From positions 1 through 35,738 of the forward strand of contig JNEM01010683.1 of NCBI GenBank assembly GCA_000697335.1: DNA of 35,738 nt, given 5' to 3'. Shown here one piece after another: positions 1 to 9,378 of this stretch (the first letter of the stretch is position 1; the number at the start of each line of letters is the position of its first letter). A program made the translations under genes and the position numbers. Below the pieces are notes generated by a model that was not told the origin of the DNA, made no database searches, and was given only the letters and a program-made list of their open reading frames with translations. The stretch comes from Conidiobolus incongruus B7586 (Eukaryota > Entomophthoromycota > Entomophthoromycetes > Entomophthorales > Conidiobolaceae).

Positions 1-432
1 GGGGATACTAAAGAGGTCCAATTACAGAGCATTTTGAGTGGTGGGAATACTTTTGATATTATCATTTATGCTAAAGAATTTGCTAAAGCACAGTCACAAG
101 TGAAAGTATTGATTGACCACATCAACGATTTCAATAACCTGATTAACAGAACAAAATCGAATTATGGTCTTCAGCATCCTTTGATATCAATCAAGATTGT
201 TAGTCCCAAAATTCAGGCATTGGAACAAAATAATGAGAGCTCACCCCTTCAAGAATTTAATGAATACCTGTTCTACGAAGACCTGGATAACAGAATGAAA
301 GATCTACTTCCACTCGATTTAATGTTCAGTGATGCTATTTTCATCGTTAGACCAGATGGTTATATTGGGAAAATATGTTCACTTAACTACATCAATCAAT
401 TATCAGACTATTTTCAACACATTTTTGTATAA
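1..432 (+). CDS. FAD-dependent aromatic monooxygenase, C-terminal part (cut by window edge)
   Basis: The reading frame is open from base 1 to the TAA at 430-432, so this is the last ~143 codons of a gene whose start lies outside the window. The peptide aligns along its whole length with the C-terminal thioredoxin-like domain of the two complete monooxygenases downstream: it shares FDIIIY near the start, ESSPLQ.FN in the middle, and IVRPDGYIGKIC near the end. The RPDGY motif is typical of the C-terminal domain of phenol hydroxylase/TfdB-like FAD monooxygenases. That domain does not carry the active site; it helps folding and dimerisation. This copy is clearly more diverged from the other two than they are from each other over this domain, so it is an older member of the same tandem array. 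No in-frame stop is visible, so the gene may well be intact. There is no start codon to judge inside the window. Confidence 0.85.
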   Translation, partial: GDTKEVQLQSILSGGNTFDIIIYAKEFAKAQSQVKVLIDHINDFNNLINRTKSNYGLQHPLISIKIVSPKIQALEQNNESSPLQEFNEYLFYEDLDNRMKDLLPLDLMFSDAIFIVRPDGYIGKICSLNYINQLSDYFQHIFV

Positions 433-1499
433 TTTCTTATATTATTTATTTTCTATTACAAATATATTAATATTCAGTAAATGAATTATATTTGAATTTT
501 AATCTTTTTGATTTTACTATAAATATAGTCGGTTTTTATATTTGATAGATCTGCATCCAAGTTCGTTATATATGAGATTCCACGAATGGAGTATTTTTTA
601 AAAATACATTTAGAGAAATTGCTATGAAATTAAAATTTGAATCATTGAATTAAACGATTTTGTATCAATTTTCAGTATTATAAAATATTGAATAATATAT
701 AGATTATAAATATATAATATACCTGAACCTGAATAAAAGGTAATAGAATGGATAATATTATTTTCCAATTTTATCTATTTTCTTCAGCGAATGTAGGCAA
801 AGTATAATTTGAAAAAAAATTCAATTTTTGAATCAAAAATAAATTAATAAAATTGAACATTTTTATAGTTAAACAGGTACCCTATTCATCAATATCACAT
901 ATTATAAAAACAGTTGGTCATCTATCAAGCTTTTAATGAAATACTATATAAATATTATCATTGGAAATATAAAATAGTTTAGTATTGATGGTTAATATTA
1001 TATATTACTGTAATCATTTGCACATTTTGAATTATTGTTTTAGTTTTCCTTTACCAAGTGTAAACTGTAAAACGCCTTGGATTCCATTTTTTATCAAATT
1101 TCTTTTGTAAAAGTTAATGCCCCTTTTTACAAATTATCATCAAGATTTAACAATACAAACAATTATCAAAATCCGATGATTTCATTGTGTAAAAATCAAC
1201 TTTAGAATTGGTTCCAAATTTGAAAATTTAAAATTCGGTCAACTTAAGAACTTAAAGTTGAAATAACCGAATTTAAATTGAATAAATTTAAATTTCTGGC
1301 GAAGATGGAAAAATGCGAGTGGATTACCTAATTAAGTTTATATTTAACTGATCAACATTTTAATGTTCAAATGAATTAGTTAAAATAATTCAAATGTTTT
1401 GGGATTTTTTAATGACTTAATTTTTATTCTTATATTGTGATTTCAATTAAATCAAAATAATTGAAGCGGTCCAAATTACCAAATGAAGAATTTTACCAA
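433..1499. other. AT-rich intergenic region and promoter of monooxygenase copy 2
   Basis: No coding region is supportable. The first half is simple AT-rich sequence. From about 960 onward composition is more mixed and contains the inverted-repeat element at 1231-1273 described separately. An in-frame open stretch from 1461 joins the downstream gene but lacks an ATG and contains that gene's TATA box. Confidence 0.6.
1231..1273. promoter_or_regulatory. Imperfect inverted repeat with AAATTCGGT/ACCGAATTT arms upstream of copy 2
   Basis: The element starts AAATTCGGT (1231-1239), continues CAACTTAA, has a four-base spacer, then TTAAAGTTG, and after five bases ends ACCGAATTT. The outer nine-base arms are exact reverse complements; the inner arms pair with one extra A. 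It lies 278-320 bp before the ATG at 1551. A matching core (paired arms followed directly by ACCGAATTT) sits at nearly the same distance upstream of copy 3. A regulatory role is inferred from this conservation only. Confidence 0.4.
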
Positions 1500-1507
1500 T
1501 ATAAATA
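1500..1507 (+). promoter_or_regulatory. TATA box of monooxygenase copy 2
   Basis: TATAAATA followed by C lies 44 bp before the ATG at 1551. The same nonamer, TATAAATAC, occurs 61 bp before the ATG of copy 3. Its position supports 1551 rather than an upstream start. Confidence 0.5.
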
Positions 1508-1550
1508 CAAGTCACATCTATTAATTAACATATTAAATTATAGCATTGAA

Positions 1551-3248
1551 ATGAATTCAACATTACCGGTGTTAATTATAGGTGCAGGACCTACAGGATT
1601 AACCCTAGCTGTTCAGCTACAGAGATGCGGGACACCCTTTCGTATTATAGATCCCAAGCCTGAAGTTAGACAAGAGTCAAGAGCTTTTGGAATTCATTGT
1701 AGAACCATTGAAATATTTCGGCAATTGGAAGTATTGGATAAGATTCAAGAGAACTCTTCCCCATTCTTTTTTAAAATGAAGACTTATTATGAAGGAAAAC
1801 ATCTAGGTGATATTACTCTTCCTGACTCTGTATATCCAGATCCAAAGCCGATATTACTGCCGCAGTATTATACTGAGGTCTATTTGAGAGAGCACTTGAA
1901 CAAGTTCAATGTCGAGGTTGAGCAATTGGAGTTGGTATCATTTCATCTAGAGACAGATCACGTTATAGCATCCTTAAGAAATCCGAATAACCAAGATACT
2001 CAAATTGTAAACTGTCAGTATATGATAGGATGCGATGGTGCCCATAGCGTAGTCAGGAAGCAGCTCGGGTTGAAATTCCCAGGCATGGTCAGAGATCGTC
2101 AGTGGGTTTTAATTGATTTGGAGATGGACACAGATTTGGAGCCCAATCAAGGTTCAACATTCTGGACGAAGAAAGAAAATGTATTCTTCCTTCCCTTTAA
2201 GAATTTTTATCGATGTATTATAGATTATGGTGCTCTTGAAGAGGAGGTAGAAGTAACAGAAGAAAAGGTTATAGAAAAAATTCAAGAGTTGATGAAACCC
2301 AAGTTTATCAAGCCAAATAAAGTGTTATGGTTGAGTAAGTTTAAAATCAATGAAAGGATGGTCCCAATTAATCACCAGGGCCGAGTTATTTTATGTGGTG
2401 ATGCTGCTCATATCCATAGTCCAGCTGGAGGATTTGGGATGAATACAGGAATTCAAGATGCTTATCATCTTGGATGGATGTTAACATTAATGACATCTGG
2501 CGCGGTAGACTCAAAGGTATTTACTAATATCTATGGTGAAGAGAGAAAATTAGTTGCGAAGAAAGTGCTTAACGTGGCAGGAAGTGCTACTACCGCCATT
2601 ATTTCAAGAGGCACTTTCCTCATCGACTTTTCAAGAAGATATATATTTCCGATGCTTCTTAAATTTCCAATCCTTCCTAGAATCATTGTCACTACAGGAT
2701 CTGGTAAATATATCAAATTTCCCTCCAGTGTCTTGACACATCAACCACTTCTCCGTTGGATACCTGGATATAATAATTTAGTTGGTGAGAGGTTCCAAAT
2801 TCTACCATTGAAAAAATTAGGAGAATCTCAAACAGTCCAAATACAAAGTATTTTAAGTGGCCGTTATACTTTCGACATCATTATATATGTAAGAGATTTA
2901 CCCAAAGCCCATTCCCAAGTGAAATCATTAGTCCAATACATGAATGACCCTGATAATGTGATTAACAAGACAAGATCAAATTATAAATTAAACCATCCTT
3001 TGGCATCTGTGAAAATTATCAGTCCGAAAGTTCAACTAATTGACCAGATTGACGAAAGCTCACCACTTCAAGCATTTAATGGATGCACAATTTACGAGGA
3101 CTTGGAAAACAAAATGAGAAGATTGCTTCCCTTCCATCTCAAGTTTAGCAATGCTATCATAATCGTTAGACCAGATGGCTATATTGGAAAAATATGCCCT
3201 CTCAGAAATAATCAGGTGATAGGTTATTTTAAGCAGATTTTCCGATAA
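1551..3248 (+). CDS. FAD-dependent aromatic-ring monooxygenase (phenol hydroxylase/TfdB-like), copy 2
   Basis: A 565-residue intronless gene. The N-terminus carries the FAD Rossmann motif IIGAGPTG (residues 9-16). The DG motif of group A flavin monooxygenases is at GCDGAHSVVRK (160-170), and the GD motif with its FAD ribityl contact at LCGDAAHIHSPAGGFGMNTG (281-300). A C-terminal thioredoxin-like domain from about residue 430 ends with IVRPDGYIG (538-546). Such enzymes use NAD(P)H and O2 to hydroxylate phenolic or polyketide-like aromatic substrates, probably in the cytosol; the substrate cannot be read from sequence. The ATG at 1551 is chosen because copy 3 starts with the same residues (MNSTLPVLIIGAGPTGL). 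The frame stays open upstream to 1461 without an ATG, and that stretch holds the TATA box. Parts of the 3' half are almost identical to copy 3 while the 5' half is diverged. Domain assignment is firm; physiological role is unknown. Confidence 0.93.
   Translation: MNSTLPVLIIGAGPTGLTLAVQLQRCGTPFRIIDPKPEVRQESRAFGIHCRTIEIFRQLEVLDKIQENSSPFFFKMKTYYEGKHLGDITLPDSVYPDPKPILLPQYYTEVYLREHLNKFNVEVEQLELVSFHLETDHVIASLRNPNNQDTQIVNCQYMIGCDGAHSVVRKQLGLKFPGMVRDRQWVLIDLEMDTDLEPNQGSTFWTKKENVFFLPFKNFYRCIIDYGALEEEVEVTEEKVIEKIQELMKPKFIKPNKVLWLSKFKINERMVPINHQGRVILCGDAAHIHSPAGGFGMNTGIQDAYHLGWMLTLMTSGAVDSKVFTNIYGEERKLVAKKVLNVAGSATTAIISRGTFLIDFSRRYIFPMLLKFPILPRIIVTTGSGKYIKFPSSVLTHQPLLRWIPGYNNLVGERFQILPLKKLGESQTVQIQSILSGRYTFDIIIYVRDLPKAHSQVKSLVQYMNDPDNVINKTRSNYKLNHPLASVKIISPKVQLIDQIDESSPLQAFNGCTIYEDLENKMRRLLPFHLKFSNAIIIVRPDGYIGKICPLRNNQVIGYFKQIFR
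2248..3193 (+). repeat. Mosaic near-identical segment shared with 5808-6753
   Basis: Aligned without gaps at a constant offset of 3560 bp. Identical blocks are 2248-2291, 2319-2416 and 2430-2554; a fourth block, 2655-3193 (539 bp), has two mismatches (2981 and 3095). The blocks are separated by short diverged stretches, the longest being 2555-2654 with roughly a third of bases different. Upstream of 2248 the two genes differ at many positions. Confidence 0.9.
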
Positions 3249-4780
3249 TCAGATGATATCTTTCATAGTAGTATAGTAATATTAAATAAATAATTTTATT
3301 AAATATGAAAATATAATTTAATAGTGAATCAAAAAAATTTTAACTTACTAAATATTAGCAAATATATCTCATTATGTTTATTGATTTTTCCAACATAATT
3401 CAAAATAATATGAATAATTTTAATATTAATTTTTTATTCTAATATTTCATTAATTGAAAAAAATCATGTTAAAAAGTTTTTGGATTCTGTATTTCATCCA
3501 TTATTATAACAAATCAAATTATTCCTAAAACAAAGATCAATTTTTTTCTTTTTATATCCAAATAATATAATCAATACTTGAAATATGTTCAAGTCCTAAT
3601 ATCATATTTAGGAAAATTATAAATCCTTTAAAGTATTCAATTATTATATCCAAATCAAATTCCCAAAATATATATAGTGTGATAAAATATTTACAGATTT
3701 CAAAATATTTTTTGTAAATGATCCATTTAAGAAATATATACTTATTCATAGTGAAATATTATTTAAAAATTATTTTGTATAATTAATAGTTTGACACTTG
3801 AATTTTTTTAAAATTTAAAAGCTTAATTAAGTCAATGATATCCACTAAAGAAGAATATATATTTAATATTTAATAGTTATATATAAGCAACAGTTAATAT
3901 CTTTAAATCATAACTCCCAATTTTCAGATATAATTTATATTGATGACTTCATTTTAATATTTAATATAAACTTGAAGAGATTCAGTTTATGTGAGTGAAT
4001 GCTTATATCGATGACTAGAGAATAACATATTTCAATTGAATTCTTTATTACAAAATTAAAAAATGAATAACAATTAAATAAAAATAAAAATAATTTTTAA
4101 TAAATTATTTTATTACTAGTTTAATCAATACCAAATCATTATTTCAATATCAATATTGTTATATTTAGAAATTTAAAAAAATCTACGAATAATAATTCAA
4201 TATGATAACTATTATTGAATTTAATTTTTATTAATATGATTATCTATATCGAGAAGACTTGGTTATTGCACCACTTCTAATCACATCCATTAATGTCATG
4301 ATTAATTCATTTTAGTTTACTAAAGCTTTATTCGTGGATATTTACCTCTATATTACATCATTAAAGATATTGATAAGATTTTCATAAAATTATTATAAAT
4401 TTAAACCAATATCAATTCACATTCAATCAACTTAATATTTAGAATGTCTACCTGTTAAAGAGTCTTGCATATTATTCACATCAAGGATTATGACATTAAT
4501 CATCATCTTTAAAACTCAATGTGAGATTAATTTCAATTATTAGGATGCCTCATTTTTATCGATTTTAGGAGCAATTATTTAATATAAAATATTTACATTG
4601 ATTAATATTATAAAAATACTAATTATATCAAAATTAAAAAATGATTAAATTATAGTATAGTGAACAAAATTAGGAAAATCAATTAAATTAAAAAACGCGG
4701 AATTTTATAAGGCTTTTAAGTACTAAAATATTATTGCGTTATTAGTCAAAAAGCTTTTTAAAAGTTTATCAGCAATGTTT
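3249..4780. other. AT-rich intergenic region between monooxygenase copies 2 and 3
   Basis: No supportable gene. The sequence is simple and AT-rich on both strands. The short minus-strand open frame near 3552-3749 encodes low-complexity Ile/Tyr/Phe/Lys peptide and resembles no family, so it is taken as chance. From about 4650 composition becomes more mixed as the promoter of copy 3 begins. Confidence 0.6.
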
Positions 4781-4792
4781 CCTCGGCAATTC

Positions 4793-4822
4793 CAATTTAA
4801 AAATCTTAAATTGACCGAATTT
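4793..4822. promoter_or_regulatory. Inverted repeat followed by ACCGAATTT upstream of copy 3
   Basis: Perfect eight-base arms CAATTTAA (4793-4800) and TTAAATTG (4806-4813) flank a five-base spacer and are followed directly by ACCGAATTT (4814-4822). The element lies 289-318 bp before the ATG at 5111, nearly the same distance as the related element of copy 2. The surrounding promoter sequence is otherwise diverged. Function is inferred. Confidence 0.4.
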
Positions 4823-5041
4823 GTTGGAAAGTGACAAATACCTAAATTGGATTGAATCCAGTGATTACTTTACCAAATTTAGGTCACATCTCACTCGGGA
4901 ACTGTAAATTTGCATTGTTTTAGTTGATTAAACATTAGTTCGGTAACTTTAGGATATTTTAACTACTTCATAATTTGAAGATTTTCATCAAAGTTATCAT
5001 GTACTGGGTGCTCCGAATTGCCATATTGAGAATTTGAGTAC

Positions 5042-5049
5042 TATAAATA
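5042..5049 (+). promoter_or_regulatory. TATA box of monooxygenase copy 3
   Basis: TATAAATA followed by CCAG lies 61 bp before the ATG at 5111, in a locally more GC-containing promoter. It matches the TATAAATACAAG sequence of copy 2. Confidence 0.55.
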
Positions 5050-5110
5050 CCAGACTTGGTGTTGGTTTGACATCATAAATTATAAGTAACCTGATATTGT
5101 AAATAAGAAT

Positions 5111-6817
5111 ATGAATTCAACATTACCCGTTTTAATAATAGGTGCAGGACCTACGGGACTGTGCCTAGCGATCCAACTTCAAAGATGTGGTACCCCTTTC
5201 CGTATCATTGACCCCAAGCCTGAAGTGAGATTCGAGTCCCGAGCCTTTGGTGTTCATTGCAGAACCATCGAAATTTTCCGACAATTGGGAGTTTTAGATA
5301 AGATCAAAGAAAAAGCAACTCCTTTCGTATTTAGGATGAATATTTTTTATGAAGGAAAGCCTGTGGGCGGATTTCAGTTTCCGGATTCGGTATATCCAGA
5401 TCCCAAACCAATTATCATACCACAGTACTATACAGAAATGTATCTAAGAGAACATCTGGCCAATGTAGGCGTCGAAGTTGAGCAATTGGAGTTGGTGTCA
5501 TTTCAGCAAGAAACTGACCACGTTGTTGCTACCTTGAAACGTCCAAACGAAGAAGAGACTCTAACAATTGATTGCCAATATATGGTAGGATGTGATGGAG
5601 CTCGTAGTGTAGTCAGAAAGCAGCTCGGGTTTGCATTCCCAGGTATGATGAGAGATCGTCAGTGGGCTTTAATCGATTTAGAGATGGAGACTGATATGCA
5701 TCCTACTGAAGGGTCAGCTTTTTGGTCCTCCAATGAGAACATGTTTTGCGTTCCCTTTGACAATTTTTATAGATGCATTATCGATTATGGATCTCAAGAA
5801 GAGGAGATAGAAGTAACAGAAGAAAAGGTTATAGAAAAAATTCAAGAGTTGGTCAAACCCAAATTTGTCAGGCCTAAGAAAGTGTTATGGTTGAGTAAGT
5901 TTAAAATCAATGAAAGGATGGTCCCAATTAATCACCAGGGCCGAGTTATTTTATGTGGTGATGCTGCTCATATCCACAGTCCAATAGGTGGATTTGGGAT
6001 GAATACAGGAATTCAAGATGCTTATCATCTTGGATGGATGTTAACATTAATGACATCTGGCGCGGTAGACTCAAAGGTATTTACTAATATCTATGGTGAA
6101 GAGAGAAAATTAGTCGCTAAAAAAGTACTTAATGTGGCCGGTGGCGCAACTAATGCTGTAATTTCCAGAACCACTTTCCTGATCGACTTTGCAAGGAAAT
6201 ACCTCCTAGGACCTCTTCTTAAATTTCCAATCCTTCCTAGAATCATTGTCACTACAGGATCTGGTAAATATATCAAATTTCCCTCCAGTGTCTTGACACA
6301 TCAACCACTTCTCCGTTGGATACCTGGATATAATAATTTAGTTGGTGAGAGGTTCCAAATTCTACCATTGAAAAAATTAGGAGAATCTCAAACAGTCCAA
6401 ATACAAAGTATTTTAAGTGGCCGTTATACTTTCGACATCATTATATATGTAAGAGATTTACCCAAAGCCCATTCCCAAGTGAAATCATTAGTCCAATACA
6501 TGAATGACCCTGATAATGTGATTAACAAGACAAGATCAAAGTATAAATTAAACCATCCTTTGGCATCTGTGAAAATTATCAGTCCGAAAGTTCAACTAAT
6601 TGACCAGATTGACGAAAGCTCACCACTTCAAGCATTTAATGGATGCACAATTTATGAGGACTTGGAAAACAAAATGAGAAGATTGCTTCCCTTCCATCTC
6701 AAGTTTAGCAATGCTATCATAATCGTTAGACCAGATGGCTATATTGGAAAAATCTGTTCTCTTAGCAATCAAAATCAACTGAATTCTTATTTTAGTGAGA
6801 TTTTCTCAACATCTTAA
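5111..6817 (+). CDS. FAD-dependent aromatic-ring monooxygenase (phenol hydroxylase/TfdB-like), copy 3
   Basis: A 568-residue intronless gene that aligns with copy 2 without gaps until the last ~20 residues. It has IIGAGPTG at 9-16, the DG motif GCDGARSVVRK at 160-170, the GD motif LCGDAAHIHSPIGGFGMNTG at 281-300, and IVRPDGYIG at 538-546, so all FAD-contact motifs of a group A flavin monooxygenase are present. The expected reaction is NAD(P)H- and O2-dependent hydroxylation of an aromatic ring; the substrate is unknown. The N-terminal half, which holds most of the FAD domain and substrate-pocket strands, is clearly diverged from copy 2. From about residue 233 blocks of nearly identical DNA alternate with diverged ones. 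The extreme C-terminus differs again and ends SEIFSTS. Together with the fragment at 1-432 this makes a head-to-tail array of at least three genes, each with its own promoter. Confidence 0.94.
   Translation: MNSTLPVLIIGAGPTGLCLAIQLQRCGTPFRIIDPKPEVRFESRAFGVHCRTIEIFRQLGVLDKIKEKATPFVFRMNIFYEGKPVGGFQFPDSVYPDPKPIIIPQYYTEMYLREHLANVGVEVEQLELVSFQQETDHVVATLKRPNEEETLTIDCQYMVGCDGARSVVRKQLGFAFPGMMRDRQWALIDLEMETDMHPTEGSAFWSSNENMFCVPFDNFYRCIIDYGSQEEEIEVTEEKVIEKIQELVKPKFVRPKKVLWLSKFKINERMVPINHQGRVILCGDAAHIHSPIGGFGMNTGIQDAYHLGWMLTLMTSGAVDSKVFTNIYGEERKLVAKKVLNVAGGATNAVISRTTFLIDFARKYLLGPLLKFPILPRIIVTTGSGKYIKFPSSVLTHQPLLRWIPGYNNLVGERFQILPLKKLGESQTVQIQSILSGRYTFDIIIYVRDLPKAHSQVKSLVQYMNDPDNVINKTRSKYKLNHPLASVKIISPKVQLIDQIDESSPLQAFNGCTIYEDLENKMRRLLPFHLKFSNAIIIVRPDGYIGKICSLSNQNQLNSYFSEIFSTS
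5808..6753 (+). repeat. Mosaic near-identical segment shared with 2248-3193
   Basis: Partner of the segment in copy 2, offset exactly 3560 bp. Identity blocks are 5808-5851, 5879-5976, 5990-6114 and 6215-6753; the last has only two mismatches. Identity stops at 6754, inside the last ~20 codons, so the 3' ends and downstream flanks are unrelated. Confidence 0.9.
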
Positions 6818-7476
6818 TTATTATTTGTGTGTTTGAATATTTCAGTCTTGAACATATCAAGCTACTGTAATATAATATTCTCAATATATCAATAAAAATG
6901 GATTTGGATAAAATTATATGGTATTGATAAGATAATTTCAGCATAGTATTGGGTTGGAAATTAAGAAATGGTACTTATTTTAATTTTTGGTATTTTAAAT
7001 ATACTAAAAATTTTGAACGTCAAAATTTAAATAAAGTAAATAAAAGAATACATAGAATAAAACTATATATAAATATATTTATTTACTTGTATTTGTTATT
7101 ATTATTTTTATTATTTGTAAATTTAGTGTTAAATTTAGATATTATTAAACCAGAGAGTGATTATTAAAAGTTCTTTATTTGGATATCATTAGAATCCAAC
7201 TACAGACCCCCTCTAAAATCATTTAAAATTGATAAGAAGCTCATAAAAATGAAGCTTTATTTAAAATTACAGTTTATCATTAGATTTGTGACTTTAAAAG
7301 TTAAATTAAGATTTACCAAAATTTAAATAATTAATTCTTATTACTATTTTTCTAATTATTAAAAAAGTAAAAAATTATATTTAAAATCACTATTTTGATT
7401 TATTAAAAAATCATTAAAAGACATTAAAATGAATTATAAAAGTATATTATATATATATATTGAAAAATAAACTTGG
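6818..7476. other. AT-rich intergenic region
   Basis: Contains the 3' flank of monooxygenase copy 3. The open frame at 6949-7167 has no ATG start in a plausible context and encodes Tyr/Ile/Leu/Lys-rich low-complexity peptide, so it is not called. Otherwise nothing recognisable. Confidence 0.55.
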
Positions 7477-8104
7477 TTTAATTAATAAAAATATAAAATA
7501 AATATCTTATATTTTAAAACAAGTTTAAATAAAATTTAAGATAGATATAGCTATAAAGATCTTATCAGAATATAGCTAGAGACTTAAGCTTTAATATCAT
7601 ATTACTAAAACTAATGATTCTAAAATATTTTATATATTCCTTTATTTAAACCTAAATTAGAATTTTAAGTTAAATAAAACTAAACTTTTTAAAGATTTAA
7701 ATAAAAATATTTTGTTTATAAAAAAATAAATTTTAATAATAAATTATAATGATATAAAAGTATTTTATATAGTTATTAAAGTTTAAGAATTTATTAATAA
7801 ATAATATACTTCTTTTTTAAACAATATAATTTTTAAATGATTTTTTAATATTAATTAACAAAAATTATTATTTTTAATGATAATTATAAAATACATAAAG
7901 TTATAGCTATAAAAGTATTTCTTGATAAAAACAACTGGTAATAGCTACTATATATAATATATTCACCAGATTATAATTGGTTTAAACAATTAAGGGATAA
8001 GCTAATAGGAAAATAAATTATAATAAATAAATTAACTAGGGTTATGAAATATTATATTTCAGACTAAAATAAAGAAGACTATTTTCAAGTATCTAGAACT
8101 TGCC
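7477..8104 (+). mobile_element. Decayed Tc1/mariner-superfamily-like transposase repeat, copy A
   Basis: This stretch aligns by eye, at moderate identity and with small gaps, to the minus strand of 33278-33925. Translation of A shows a helix-turn-helix-like peptide YQNIARDLSF around 7563-7592 and, about 390 bp later, LLYIIYSPDYN ending at 7977. The latter resembles the YSPDLNPIE box that carries the third acidic residue of IS630/Tc1/mariner DDE transposases. The next residues, KQLRDKLIGK, fit the usual helix after that box. Frames change and stops are frequent, so it is long dead. The distance between the two motifs is much shorter than in a normal Tc1 transposase, and copy B has the same spacing, so the repeat may derive from a shared deletion derivative or a compact family. 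Family assignment rests on short motifs. Confidence 0.5.
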
Positions 8105-8790
8105 AATAATTTGACAACAACTTATTAATAAATAAAGAGAGTATAAATTCTATGATATATATTACATTTAATTATATTTTATATCAAAATTATTTTTAAA
8201 ATCAATTTGAAAAAGGTGTTATTATTTAATTTCCCACCCAATAAAATCAATATTAGGAACAGTTCTTTCAATTATTAAAAATATACAATTATTAAATTAG
8301 GATGCTTTCATATATTGATTCAATTATCCTTATTATATTTAATTATATAAAGCATATATTAACTCCAACTAATCAATAATAATACAAAATGAGAGTGAAA
8401 GTAAAGTGAAAAAACAGTATAGATGAATTGATTAAATATTTTCAAAATTTTGTGATATTCATTATGATTCTAACAAAAATTCTGATATCATGATTTTTTG
8501 ATTTATTTTCATAATTCAATTGAGACTTTGATTTTTGATAATATAATAAATAAATTGCTATATTTTTATATTTATATGAAAATACTATTAATTATTCAAT
8601 AAAACAAAGAATTTTTGAAATTGATATGTGTTATAAAATGATTTAATAATGAAAAATTCTTAAAAAAGTATTCTATTCATTAAACACTATATAGTTTAGT
8701 AATTAAATAATTTATAAAATAATTTGAGATATTAATGAATCTAATGGTTTTTTTACTAGATATAATTATTTAATATTTATAATATATTAA
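8105..8790. other. AT-rich sequence without recognisable genes
   Basis: Very AT-rich with no open frame resembling a protein. It precedes the small SAP-domain ORF, but I could not find a convincing upstream exon for it here. Confidence 0.5.
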
Positions 8791-8850
8791 ATTCATATTA
8801 ATGATAATTTTTCAAGAAAAAGGGATTATAAAGACACTCCACCACCGAAA

Positions 8851-8988
8851 ATGACCCTAGAGGAAATTAAAGAGGAGCTGAAACTTTACGGTCAGAGTAC
8901 GAAAGAAAATAAGAATGAATTGTCGCAAAGGTTAACACTCTTTAGGAGGATTAATAAGAGGATTGCAACAATCAAGGAGCAGAGATAA
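8851..8988 (+). CDS. Small SAP-domain ORF, or last exon of a SAP-domain gene
   Basis: ATG at 8851 opens 45 codons ending at TAA 8986-8988. The first ~30 residues fit the SAP (SAF-A/B, Acinus, PIAS) helix-extended-helix pattern: MTLEEIKEELKLYGQSTK, then NKNELSQRL. Both match the family's L..LK.EL...G.....G.K.EL..RL spacing. SAP domains bind AT-rich DNA or RNA in nuclear proteins. The basic tail RRINKRIATIKEQR would suit nucleic-acid binding. The stretch is a sharp island of normal codon composition in very AT-rich sequence. The frame is open upstream to 8791, and TTTTTCAAG just before 8817 could be a 3' splice site, so this may be the terminal exon of a gene whose other exons are lost or unrecognised. 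The basic residue run and lack of stops argue against chance. Whether it is expressed is unknown. Confidence 0.45.
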   Translation: MTLEEIKEELKLYGQSTKENKNELSQRLTLFRRINKRIATIKEQR

Positions 8989-9375
8989 TATTAATCTCGT
9001 TTAATTTTTCAAGTTATATTGATCAATTGATTTATTTAGTGATAAAATAAGAGGCAAATCTCAAACAAATTATGCATGCATTGTAGATTTTTAAGCTACA
9101 TACAATCCAGGCGTACTCTCCATATTAGATCACAATAAAATTTTTTAATTCCTTGCTGTTTCGATAGATTTTTTAGTTGAATCTACAATAATATAAATTT
9201 TGAATTTTTAATAAATTAATAATAGTTGGATAGATCTCAATCTTGCATTGATATATCAAAGCATCTCTCAAACTTATTTTAACAGATTTTTATAGAAAGT
9301 TGGAAATGGTTCTTTAAGTAATAATAATCATTCAATTATATGTTTAATTATAAATAAGCAAACATTAGCATAAGA
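8989..9375. other. Intergenic sequence without recognisable features
   Basis: Downstream flank of the SAP-domain ORF. Mixed but AT-rich sequence; no ORF, RNA or repeat could be supported. Confidence 0.5.
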
Positions 9376-9378
9376 AAT

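Noticed and set aside
1461-1550. In-frame 30-codon N-terminal extension of monooxygenase copy 2
   Set aside because: It begins without an ATG, contains the TATA box at 1500-1507, and copy 3 starts at the equivalent internal ATG with the same residues.
3552-3749. Minus-strand 65-codon open frame
   Set aside because: Low-complexity Ile/Tyr/Phe/Lys peptide in simple AT-rich DNA; no family resemblance.
6949-7167. Plus-strand 72-codon open frame
   Set aside because: No ATG start; Tyr/Leu/Ile/Lys-rich low-complexity peptide; no promoter signal.
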